DNA from: Streptomyces cucumeris
GTDB lineage: Bacteria; Actinomycetota; Actinomycetes; Streptomycetales; Streptomycetaceae
Direction of reading: 5' to 3'
Assembly: GCF_024295805.1 (NCBI RefSeq)
Contig: NZ_JANCLX010000051.1
Span: 1-45,337, forward strand
DNA length: 45,337 bases
This document shows, one piece after another, positions 15,616 through 22,827 of this stretch (the first letter of the stretch is position 1; each line of letters begins with the position of its first letter). Under the pieces are notes generated by a model, which saw only the letters and a program-made list of their open reading frames with translations, was not told the origin of the DNA and searched no databases. The position numbers and the translations under genes were made by a program.

Positions 15616-16761
15616 ATGACCCAGGAGATCCGAGACCTCATCACCCCGTCCTGCGCCCTGCTGGCACTCGGTGAGCCGACGCACCGCGAACCGGCCTTCG
15701 GGCGGGTCCGCAATCAACTGTTCGTCCAGCTCATGGACATGGGCTTCCGGTCCATCGCCCTGGAGACCGACCGGGTGGCCGCACTCGCCGTGAACGACTT
15801 CGTCCAGGAGGGGAGCGGAAGCCTGGACGCGGTGATGCGCGAGGGCTTCTCCCACGACTTCGGTGAACTGGACGCCAACCGGGAGCTGGTCGTCCGGATG
15901 CGCGCGTACAACGAACACCGGCCGCCGGAGGAGCGCGTGTCCTTCCACGGCTTCGACGCCCCGCTGGAGAACGCCAGTGCGCCCAGCCCGCGCCGCTACC
16001 TCGAACACGCCCGCGACTACCTGGGACTCGACACCGACGTCACACAACTGGCGGGCGAGGACACACGGTGGAGCCGCACCGAGGCGGTCATGGACCCGGC
16101 CGCGTCGCCCGGCGCCACGCCCGAGGCCGAGCGGCTGCGGGCGATCGGGGAAGAGATGCTCAGCTCGCTCTCGGCGCGCGCGCCGGAGCCGGCCGCGGCG
16201 AGTCCGGCCGAGGAGTGGTCCCGCGCCAGGATCCATCTCACCGCCGCACTCGGTCTGTTGCGCTACCACCGGCAGTGCGCGCGGCCGGGCCTCGATCCGG
16301 CCACCCGGCTGTCCCGGCTGCTCGCCACCCGGGACGCGCTCATGGCCCAGAACCTCCTCGGCATCCGGGAGGCCGAGGCGTCGCGCGGCCCCACCCTGGT
16401 CTTCGCCCACAACCACCATCTCCAGCCGGGTACGGCCGCGTTGCGCGTGGCGGACATGGACCTGAGCTGGTTCGGCGCCGGTGCCATCGTGGGGGCCCTG
16501 CTGGGGGAGCGGTACGCCTTCGTCGCGGGCGGTCTGGGCCGCAGCGCGGCCCTCGGGGTCGGTGAGCCCGGACCGGACACCTACGAAGGCACCCTCCAGA
16601 GCCGCGACACGGCCTGGGCGCTGGCGGCGGCCGCCACGGTTCCGCCGTCCGCCCGCACCCGCGACGACGCCACCGATGTCATGGGGTACTACCCCCTCGA
16701 CGCGCGGACCCTCGACGAGGCCGCCGGGGTCCTGCACATCAGCGACGCAGAAGCGGTGTGA
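15616..16761 (+). CDS. Erythromycin esterase family protein
   Basis: A 381-residue protein of the EreA/EreB-like family (PF05139). The start MTQEIRDLITPSCALLALGE is chosen because the catalytic region follows at normal distance: E20 and H23 in LGEPTHREPAFGRVR, the second acidic residue in RSIALETDR, and the later His pair in VFAHNHHLQPG. These match the Glu/His set that activates water for macrolactone hydrolysis in true Ere enzymes. Many chromosomal actinobacterial members have unknown substrates, so macrolide resistance is not proven. It stands alone, divergent from the phosphodiesterase gene, with an elaborate hairpin upstream. The next gene is convergent. Confidence 0.85.
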   Translation: MTQEIRDLITPSCALLALGEPTHREPAFGRVRNQLFVQLMDMGFRSIALETDRVAALAVNDFVQEGSGSLDAVMREGFSHDFGELDANRELVVRMRAYNEHRPPEERVSFHGFDAPLENASAPSPRRYLEHARDYLGLDTDVTQLAGEDTRWSRTEAVMDPAASPGATPEAERLRAIGEEMLSSLSARAPEPAAASPAEEWSRARIHLTAALGLLRYHRQCARPGLDPATRLSRLLATRDALMAQNLLGIREAEASRGPTLVFAHNHHLQPGTAALRVADMDLSWFGAGAIVGALLGERYAFVAGGLGRSAALGVGEPGPDTYEGTLQSRDTAWALAAAATVPPSARTRDDATDVMGYYPLDARTLDEAAGVLHISDAEAV

Positions 16762-16792
16762 GAAGAAGCGGTGCGAGAAAGCGGGGCGGGGG

Positions 16793-17596
16793 CTACAGCT
16801 CGGTGACGATCACATCGAGCGCCCACGGCCGCCCCGCCTTCTCCGGCTCCGCGACCTCGACCGCGTAGCCCAGCTCGCGCAGCGCCCCGACCAGCTCAGC
16901 CGGGCTCTTGGGCGCGGCACCGGCGATCAGCAGTTCGCGGACCAGCCGGCCCTTGGTCGCCTTGTTGAAGTGGCTGACCACGGACCGCTTCTCGACACCG
17001 TCCACGACGGTGGAGTGCAGCACCCGGACCGTGGCCGTACGGTCCGCCAGCTCACCCTTGGGCTTCCAGGCCGCCGCGTACGCCGACGACCGCAGGTCCA
17101 GCACCAGACCGCGCCCGGCCGCCCGCGGGATCACCTCGGCCATCGGAGTGCGGTTGCGCCAGTACGTGCCCAGCGCGCCCAGGCCCGGCAGCTTCACCCC
17201 CATCGAGCAGCGGTAGGAGGGGATACGGTCACCGATCCGCACGGCGCCCCACAGCCCGGAGAACACCAGCAGCGACCGGCCCGCCCGGCGCCGGGCATCG
17301 GTGGGCAGGGTGGCCAGGCCGAGCGCGTCGTAGAGCACCCCGGTGTAGATCTCCCCGGCGGGCCGGGTCCCGGCCTCCCGCAGCGCCGCGTTCTTGGCGA
17401 CCTCGCCGCGCAGCCCTTCGCTCAGCCCCAGCGCCTCGGCCGCCTTCGCCGTATCGCCCGAGCACAGCGACACCAGCTCCTCCAGCACCTCCGCCCGTGC
17501 CCCGCCCAGCTCGGGCAGCGACAGCCCTTCCAGGTCCAGCGGCGACCGGGAGCCTCCCGTGGCCTTTCCCTCGGACGGCGGCAGCAGGACGAGCAC
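16793..17596 (-). CDS. yaaA: YaaA family peroxide-stress protein (UPF0246)
   Basis: A 267-residue cytoplasmic protein started at GTG 17596 (VLVLLPPSEGKA), which follows GAGGAG by 7 nt. The N-terminal LLPPSEGKATGG and the central VFSGLWGAVRIGDRIPSYRCSMG and GLVLDLRSSAYAAAW are family signatures. In E. coli YaaA limits free iron during peroxide stress and binds DNA. The alpha-glucosidase frame upstream reads into this gene in another frame because of a homopolymer tract, so the two overlap by 175 nt as sequenced. Confidence 0.9.
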   Translation of the reverse strand: MLVLLPPSEGKATGGSRSPLDLEGLSLPELGGARAEVLEELVSLCSGDTAKAAEALGLSEGLRGEVAKNAALREAGTRPAGEIYTGVLYDALGLATLPTDARRRAGRSLLVFSGLWGAVRIGDRIPSYRCSMGVKLPGLGALGTYWRNRTPMAEVIPRAAGRGLVLDLRSSAYAAAWKPKGELADRTATVRVLHSTVVDGVEKRSVVSHFNKATKGRLVRELLIAGAAPKSPAELVGALRELGYAVEVAEPEKAGRPWALDVIVTEL

Positions 17597-19338
17597 GGTG
17601 GATCTCCTCGGAGGGTCGGTGGCGGCGCGCGGGGCGGGCCGGGCCACGACCCGCCCCCCCCCCCGCCGCCGCCGGCCCTCCGCGCCCCCAGCCAGACCGT
17701 CGTATGCGCGGGCACCTCATGGCCGTCGACCGGACCGCTGGCGAGCACCACCTCGCGGCCCGGTGGCAGCGGCACCGGGACCGCCGAGAGATTGCTGAGG
17801 CTTTCCCAGCCGGTGGAACGGCGGAAGTGCAGCACCCCCGCGCTCAGCTCCTCCACCGAGCCGATCCACGCCACCCCCTCGTCGCCGCCCAGCGAACGCC
17901 GCAGCCGCAGCGCCTCGCGGTACAGCTCCAGCGTGGAGCCCGCCACCCCGTCCTGCGCCTGGACCGACAGCTCGCCGAAGACCGGTGGCTGCGGCAGCCA
18001 GGAGCCGCCCTCGCCGAAGCCGTACGACGGGCCGGACCGGGTCCACGGCAGTGGCACCCGGCAGCCGTCACGGCCCTTGACCCGGCCGCCGCTGCGCTCC
18101 CAGGTCGGGTCCTGGAGGGCCTCGCGCGGCAGATCGGCCACCTCCGGCAGGCCCAGCTCCTCGCCCTGGTACAGATACGACGAACCCGGCAGCGCCAGCA
18201 TCAGCAGCGTCGCGGCGCGGGCCCGGCGCAGCCCCAGCTCGTGGTCGGCCTCCGGCTCCCGGCCGTCGGCCAGCAGCCATGCCTCCCGGCCCGGCAGGCC
18301 CAGCTCCTCGGGCAGGGCCAGCCGGGAGGCGTGCCGGATCACATCGTGGTTGGACAGCACCCAGGTGGCCGAGGCCCCGGCCTTGCGGGCGTCGCCGAGC
18401 GCGCTGTCGATGGCGGCGTGCAGCGCGGGCGCGGACGGCGGGGTGTAGAGGAAGTCGAAGTTGAACGCCTGGCCCAGCTCGTCGGGGCCGGCGTAGGGCG
18501 CGCGGCGGGAGCTGCGCACCCATGCCTCGGCCACGGCGATCCGCGGCGGGTCGTACTCGTTCATCACCTTCCGCCACTCGCGGAAGATGCCGTGCACCTC
18601 GTCGCGGTCCCAGAGCGGATGGCTGCCGTCCTCGGGGAGTTGGTGCGGGTCGTAGCCCGGGACGTCGCCGATGTCGCGCAGCGGTTCGGCCAGGTCCTTG
18701 GCCAGGCCGTGGGCGACGTCGACACGGAACCCGGCCACCCCGCGGTCGGACCAGAAGCGCAGCGTGGTGAGGAAGTCGGCGCGCACCTCCGGATGGTCCC
18801 AGTTGAGGTCGGGCTGCTCGGGCGCGAACAGATGCAGGTACCACTGTCCGTCGGGCAGCCGGGTCCACGCCGGGCCGCCGAAGCAGGAGATCCAGTCGGT
18901 CGGCGGGAGCGCGCCGTCCGGTCCGCGTCCGTCGCGGAAGACATAGCGGTCGCGGGCGGCGGAGCCGGGGGCCGAGCGCAGCGCCTCCTGGAACCACACA
19001 TGCTGGTCGGAGGTGTGGTTGGGGACGATGTCGACCATGACCTTCAGACCGAGCCGGTCCGCCTCGGCGATCATCCGGTCGAAGTCGTCCAGGGTGCCCA
19101 GACGCGGATCGACATCGCGGTAGTCGGCCACGTCGTAGCCGCCGTCGGCGAGCGCGGAGGGATAGAACGGGCTCAGCCAGACACAGTCCACACCGAGCTC
19201 GGCGAGGTACGGCAGCCGGGAGGTGACACCGGGCAGGTCACCCACGCCGTCCGCGTTCGAGTCGGCGAAGCTGCGGGGGTAGATCTGGTAGAAGACGGCC
19301 TGCCGCCACCAGTTGGGGTCCGAGGGCTGAAGGGTCAC
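17422..19338 (-). CDS. GH13 alpha-glucosidase with an abnormal 3' end
   Basis: A 638-codon frame from GTG 19338 (MTLQPSDPNWWRQAVFYQ), 6 nt behind GAGG. It is an oligo-1,6-/alpha-1,4-glucosidase with a (beta/alpha)8 barrel: nucleophile D207 in GFRVDVAHG, acid/base E271 in VAEAWV, and D332 in LSNHDV. It would hydrolyse malto-oligosaccharides brought in by the neighbouring transporter. Family members end near residue 555 (here TTVWLGARR). At that point an 11-G run (minus strand) is followed by a Gly/Pro-rich tail and then yaaA read in the wrong frame. The tail is probably not native: either a sequencing indel or a slippage site. Confidence 0.85.
   Translation of the reverse strand: MTLQPSDPNWWRQAVFYQIYPRSFADSNADGVGDLPGVTSRLPYLAELGVDCVWLSPFYPSALADGGYDVADYRDVDPRLGTLDDFDRMIAEADRLGLKVMVDIVPNHTSDQHVWFQEALRSAPGSAARDRYVFRDGRGPDGALPPTDWISCFGGPAWTRLPDGQWYLHLFAPEQPDLNWDHPEVRADFLTTLRFWSDRGVAGFRVDVAHGLAKDLAEPLRDIGDVPGYDPHQLPEDGSHPLWDRDEVHGIFREWRKVMNEYDPPRIAVAEAWVRSSRRAPYAGPDELGQAFNFDFLYTPPSAPALHAAIDSALGDARKAGASATWVLSNHDVIRHASRLALPEELGLPGREAWLLADGREPEADHELGLRRARAATLLMLALPGSSYLYQGEELGLPEVADLPREALQDPTWERSGGRVKGRDGCRVPLPWTRSGPSYGFGEGGSWLPQPPVFGELSVQAQDGVAGSTLELYREALRLRRSLGGDEGVAWIGSVEELSAGVLHFRRSTGWESLSNLSAVPVPLPPGREVVLASGPVDGHEVPAHTTVWLGARRAGGGGGGGGSWPGPPRAPPPTLRGDPPCSSCCRRPRERPREAPGRRWTWKGCRCPSWAGHGRRCWRSWCRCARAIRRRRPRRWG
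17654..17664. repeat. Homopolymer C11 (G11 in the alpha-glucosidase sense strand)
   Basis: Eleven consecutive C on the plus strand at the expected 3' end of the alpha-glucosidase gene. All three sense frames stay open past it: the annotated one to 17422, another to 17229, and the third directly into yaaA. One extra G would fuse the two proteins in frame. Confidence 0.95.
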
Positions 19339-19425
19339 GTGGTCCTCGCGGGGAAGAATGCGGGCGGGGATGCGTACGGTTCACGGATGCGGCCGGTGTG
19401 CCGCGGGCGTCAGTTCACGGCGGCG

Positions 19426-20271
19426 TCACCCCTTCACCGCCCCGGAGGTCATCCCGGAGATCACCGACCGCCGGAACACCAGGACGAGGATGGCGATGGG
19501 CACCGTGGCCACCATCGCACCGGCGAAGATGGTGCCGTAGGGGACGGTGTACTGGCTGCTGAACAGGGCCATGCCGACCGGCACCGTACGGAAGGAGTCC
19601 TCGCTGTTGAGGGTGAGCGCCATCAGGAACTCGGCCCAGGTGGCGGTGAAGGTGAACACCCCGGCGGTGAACAGGCCCGGCCGCGCCAGCGGCAGGATCA
19701 CCGAGAGGACCGTGCGCAGCGGACCGGCGCCGTCCACGGTGGCCGCCTCCTCCAGCGCCCGGGGCACCCCCAGCAGGTAGTTGCGCAGGATCCAGATGGA
19801 GAACGGCAGGTTGAAGGCGATATAGGGGATGATCAGTCCCTGGTAGCTGTTGAGCATCCCCGCCGAACGTTCCAGCAGGTACAGCGGGGTGACCACGGCG
19901 ATGGCGGGGAAGACCGAGATCATCAGCAGTGCGATCATGATCGGTCCGCGGCCGCGCATCGGGAGCCGGGCCAGCGCGTAGCCCGCGAAGAAGGCCAGGG
20001 CCAGCACCACGACCGTGGACACCACGGACACCAGCGCGCTGTTGAACAGATAGCGGCCCAGGCTGTTGCCGCCGAACGCGTCCGCGTAGTTGCCGGTGGT
20101 CGGGTGCCCGGGGAGGAGAGTGGGCGGGCTGGCGCTGATCTCGCCGGTGCCCTTGAAGGAGGCCGTGGCCATCCAGTACAGGGGCGCGGTGGTCAGCACC
20201 ACGATGATCAGGGCGCCGATGTTGACCACGTTGATGTACCGCCGCCAGCCGCGGGTGGTCTGGTTCCTCAT
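19426..20271 (-). CDS. ABC sugar transporter permease (MalG-like)
   Basis: A 281-residue inner-membrane permease started at ATG 20271 (MRNQTTRGWRRYINVVN), which overlaps the stop of the upstream permease (TGATG). It has six TM segments and the cytoplasmic EAA loop (ALEEAATVDGAGPLRTVLSV ending in LPLARPG) that docks the ATPase. No ATPase gene is present nearby, as is usual for streptomycete sugar importers that share MsiK. The alpha-glucosidase gene follows after 87 bp. A longer frame reaches 20328, but that part lies within the preceding gene. Confidence 0.92.
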   Translation of the reverse strand: MRNQTTRGWRRYINVVNIGALIIVVLTTAPLYWMATASFKGTGEISASPPTLLPGHPTTGNYADAFGGNSLGRYLFNSALVSVVSTVVVLALAFFAGYALARLPMRGRGPIMIALLMISVFPAIAVVTPLYLLERSAGMLNSYQGLIIPYIAFNLPFSIWILRNYLLGVPRALEEAATVDGAGPLRTVLSVILPLARPGLFTAGVFTFTATWAEFLMALTLNSEDSFRTVPVGMALFSSQYTVPYGTIFAGAMVATVPIAILVLVFRRSVISGMTSGAVKG

Positions 20272-21305
20272 CACCGGCCTCCTTCGTCCACCTGGGCCCG
20301 GAAGGCACGCAGGAAGAGCAGACAGCACCCCATGACCAGGGCCGCCGTACTGGTGGCGACGGCCGCGCCGGGTCCGATGCTGAGGTTCTGGAAGAGCGTC
20401 TTGTAGCCGAGGATGGCCAGCGACTGGGTCGCCGTCCCCGGTCCGCCCTGGGTGAGCACGAACGGCAGGTCGAAGACGCCGAACGCCTGGAGGGTGCGGA
20501 ACAGCACCGCGATGGCCAGGATCGGCCGTAGCTGGGGCAGGGTGACCCGCCAGAAGGTGGTCCAGGGGCCGGAGCCGTCGATCTCCGCCGCCTCGTACAC
20601 GTCCCTGGGGATCTGCATCAGCCCGGCGAGCACGATGATGGCCACGAACGGGGTGGTCTTCCAGATGTCGGCCACCGCCATCGCCGCCATCGCGGGCACC
20701 GGACGGCCGAGGATGGCGGGTTCACCGCCGCCGAGCGCCTCGATCGCCCAGGTGACCACACCGTAGGTGCCGTTGTAGAGATAGCCCCAGAGCTGGGCGG
20801 CCACCACGTTGATCATCGCCCAGGGCAGCAGCAGGACGGCCAGGATCCAGCCGCGCGCCGCGCCCAGCCGCTCCAGGACCAGCGCCGCGGCGGTGCCGAG
20901 CGCCAGTTCCAGGACGACGGTGACCAGGGTGAAGCCGAGGGTGAAGACGAGCGATTCGAACCACGCCGAACTGTGCGCCAGCGCCGCGTAGTTGTCGGTG
21001 GTGAAGCCCTCGATCCGGAAACCGCCGTAGCTGAGGCGCACCTCGGAGAAGCTGAGCACCACCGAGAACAGGATCGGGAAGAGCGTGACGGCCGCGATCA
21101 GGGTGAGGGCGGGGGAGGCGTAGAGCCAACCGGCGCGGGCCAGCCGGCGTTCGGTGGTGCCGCGGCCGGTGCCACGGGCTGTGCCGCGGCGCGCTGTCCG
21201 GCCGGTGGTCTTCCCGGTGGTCTTCCCGGTGGTCTTCCCGGCGGTCCGGGCGGCGGCTCCGCTCGGTTCGCCGGTCGTGGTGCCGGTCGTGCCGGTGGTA
21301 CTCAC
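20271..21305 (-). CDS. ABC sugar transporter permease (MalF-like)
   Basis: A 344-residue permease started at GTG 21305 (VSTTGTTGTTTGEPSG), overlapping the stop of the binding-protein gene by four bases (GTGA). Six TM segments begin at WLYASPALTLIAAVTLFPIL, and the EAA loop reads DVYEAAEIDGSGPWTTFWRV followed by TLPQLRP. Upstream of TM1 is a 55-residue cytoplasmic Thr/Gly/Arg/Lys-rich tail with three tandem GKTT units encoded by a 12-bp repeat. Together with the next gene it forms the heterodimeric channel for an alpha-glucoside, probably maltose or a maltodextrin, judged from the GH13 gene. Confidence 0.92.
   Translation of the reverse strand: MSTTGTTGTTTGEPSGAAARTAGKTTGKTTGKTTGRTARRGTARGTGRGTTERRLARAGWLYASPALTLIAAVTLFPILFSVVLSFSEVRLSYGGFRIEGFTTDNYAALAHSSAWFESLVFTLGFTLVTVVLELALGTAAALVLERLGAARGWILAVLLLPWAMINVVAAQLWGYLYNGTYGVVTWAIEALGGGEPAILGRPVPAMAAMAVADIWKTTPFVAIIVLAGLMQIPRDVYEAAEIDGSGPWTTFWRVTLPQLRPILAIAVLFRTLQAFGVFDLPFVLTQGGPGTATQSLAILGYKTLFQNLSIGPGAAVATSTAALVMGCCLLFLRAFRAQVDEGGR
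21204..21239 (-). repeat. Three tandem 12-bp repeats in the MalF-like gene
   Basis: Perfect copies of GGTGGTCTTCCC (plus strand) encode GKTT units in the N-terminal cytoplasmic tail. Copy changes keep the frame. Confidence 0.9.
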
Positions 21306-22633
21306 AGCGCCTTGCCCTCCAGTGCCGCGGTGATGTCGGAGCGGGCGGCCCGCAGGGCGCCGCCGACCGGTTCCGAGCCGCCGATCGCCGAATTGACCTG
21401 GGTGTAGACGGCCTTGCTGACCTGGGGGTAGTACGGCGTCTGCACCGGACGGGCGACCAGCTTCAGCCGCCGGGTGGTGGTGATGGTCGGATCGCCGGTC
21501 CTCGCCGCGGCCGGACCGTCGAGCACGGTGTCCATCGCGGGCAGCACCCCGGCCTCGCGCAACAGCATCATCTGCGCTTCCTCCCCGGCGCAGAAGCGGG
21601 CGAAGGCGACGGCGGCGCCGAGGTTCTCCGAGTTGGGGTTGATGAAGTTGCTCCAGCCGCCGAGGCAGGCGTAGCCGGAGTCCGGACGGCCCTCGAAACC
21701 GGGCCGCGGGACCACGCCCACCTTGCCCGCCACCTTGGAGGCGCCGTCGGCCTCGGACATCCCCCAGGCGTAGGCCCAGTTGCGCAGGAACACCGCCCGG
21801 CCGCCCGCGAAGGCGTCCATGGCGTCCTGTTCGGCGAAGGTGGTGACCGCCGACGGTGTCACTCCGGCGTCGACCAGCCCGCGCAGATAGCTCACGGCAC
21901 GCTGTGCGGGTTCGTCGGCGACGGCGACACGTCCGGAACGGTCGAGCACACTGCCGCCCGCGTCGGCCAGGAACTCGGTCACGACGCAGGTGAGGGATTC
22001 GCTGACGGAGCCCTGCCAGACGAAGCCGTAGTCGGCGTCCCCGGCGCGCTGGATCCGCCGTGCGCCGCGCTCCAGCTCCTCCCAGGTCCTGGGCACCGGG
22101 ATGCCGTGCTTGGCCAGCAGGTCCTTGCGGTAGAAGAGATAGGCCGCGTCCGTGTAGCAAGGGAACGCGTACACCTTGCCCTTGAGGCTGGACGCCTGCA
22201 TCAGCGCCTGCGGATAGGGGTCCCAGAAGCTCTCGGGCACCAGCGAATCCACCGGCAGCGCCAGGTAGTTGGCCCCGAACTGGGCGGGCCAGGTGGTGTC
22301 GCCGAGATATACGTCCGGGGTCGTGGAGCCCCCGCCGATCTGGGTGGTCAGCGCCACGCGGTTGCCGTCGGTGGTGCTGAGTCCCTTCACGATCTCGACC
22401 CGGATGGTGGGGTTTTTGCGGCGGAACGCCCGGATGATGGCGGGGCGCATATCGCCCCCGTCGCGGGCGGGTATCTTCCCCGCCCACCAGCGCACGGTCA
22501 CCGGTCCTTCCGGTGGCCGTTCCGCCTCGACCAGCAGGTCGTCCAGGTCGTTGGTCCCGCACGCGGTGGTGAGACCGGCGGTCATGGCGATGCTGCCAGC
22601 GCTTGCAAGCAGCGTCCTGCGGCTCAGGGCCAT
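21302..22633 (-). CDS. Extracellular sugar-binding lipoprotein of ABC importer
   Basis: A 443-residue solute-binding protein. The ATG at 22633 follows GGGAGGAG. The N-terminus MALSRRTLLASAGSIAMTAG followed by LTTAC has an SRRTLL Tat-like motif and a lipobox-like Cys at about 25, so it is probably a lipoprotein. The mature part has cluster-1 family features: VRWWAGKIPARDGGDMR, DVYLGDTTWPAQF, GKVYAFPCYTDAAYLFYRKD, and LGGWSNFINPNSENL near the C-terminus. It delivers substrate to the two coupled permeases. The gene order binding protein-permease-permease-GH13 with a divergent LacI gene matches the streptomycete maltose locus, but the sequence also resembles trehalose-type binding proteins, so the sugar is uncertain. 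Confidence 0.9.
   Translation of the reverse strand: MALSRRTLLASAGSIAMTAGLTTACGTNDLDDLLVEAERPPEGPVTVRWWAGKIPARDGGDMRPAIIRAFRRKNPTIRVEIVKGLSTTDGNRVALTTQIGGGSTTPDVYLGDTTWPAQFGANYLALPVDSLVPESFWDPYPQALMQASSLKGKVYAFPCYTDAAYLFYRKDLLAKHGIPVPRTWEELERGARRIQRAGDADYGFVWQGSVSESLTCVVTEFLADAGGSVLDRSGRVAVADEPAQRAVSYLRGLVDAGVTPSAVTTFAEQDAMDAFAGGRAVFLRNWAYAWGMSEADGASKVAGKVGVVPRPGFEGRPDSGYACLGGWSNFINPNSENLGAAVAFARFCAGEEAQMMLLREAGVLPAMDTVLDGPAAARTGDPTITTTRRLKLVARPVQTPYYPQVSKAVYTQVNSAIGGSEPVGGALRAARSDITAALEGKAL
22601..22610. promoter_or_regulatory. Candidate LacI-family operator 1
   Basis: GCTTGCAAGC is a perfect 10-bp palindrome with the central TTGCAA typical of LacI-family sites. It lies within the first codons of the binding-protein gene, where a bound repressor could block elongation. 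Confidence 0.45.
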
Positions 22634-22671
22634 GCGCTCTCCTCCCGTTCCCGTCAGGGCTGCCTCTCTGA

Positions 22672-22686
22672 CAGCGTTTGCAAGCT
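22672..22686. promoter_or_regulatory. Candidate LacI-family operator 2
   Basis: CAGCGTTTGCAAGCT shares CAGCG and TTGCAAGC with operator 1 and lies in the 194-bp divergent region, about 40 bp upstream of the binding-protein start. Placement fits repression of the transporter promoter. Confidence 0.5.
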
Positions 22687-22759
22687 AGGCGGGCGGCGGG
22701 AGAGGTGTCAACGGGCGTACTGGCGAAAGTTCGAGGAGAATGCCGGTGATCTTCGAATG

Positions 22760-22777
22760 ACAGCGTTGCCAAACTGT
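22760..22777. promoter_or_regulatory. Candidate operator 3 near the LacI-family gene
   Basis: ACAGCGTTGCCAAACTGT has matching ACAG/CTGT arms and contains CAGCGTTGC, similar to operator 2. It precedes the regulator's promoter and could mediate autoregulation. Confidence 0.4.
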
Positions 22778-22790
22778 AGTGGCCGGGTCC

Positions 22791-22821
22791 TTGTCGGTGG
22801 CGTCCGGACGCGTGCTACGGT
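22791..22821 (+). promoter_or_regulatory. Candidate promoter of the LacI-family gene (leaderless)
   Basis: TTGTCG (22791-22796) and TACGGT (22816-22821) are separated by 19 bp. The ATG at 22828 is 6 nt after the -10 and no ribosome-binding site is visible, so the transcript may start at the start codon. Confidence 0.4.
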
Positions 22822-22827
22822 CCCGCC

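Noticed and set aside
17497..20406. 969-codon plus-strand open frame across alpha-glucosidase and permease
   Set aside because: It spans parts of several well-supported minus-strand genes; a composition shadow.
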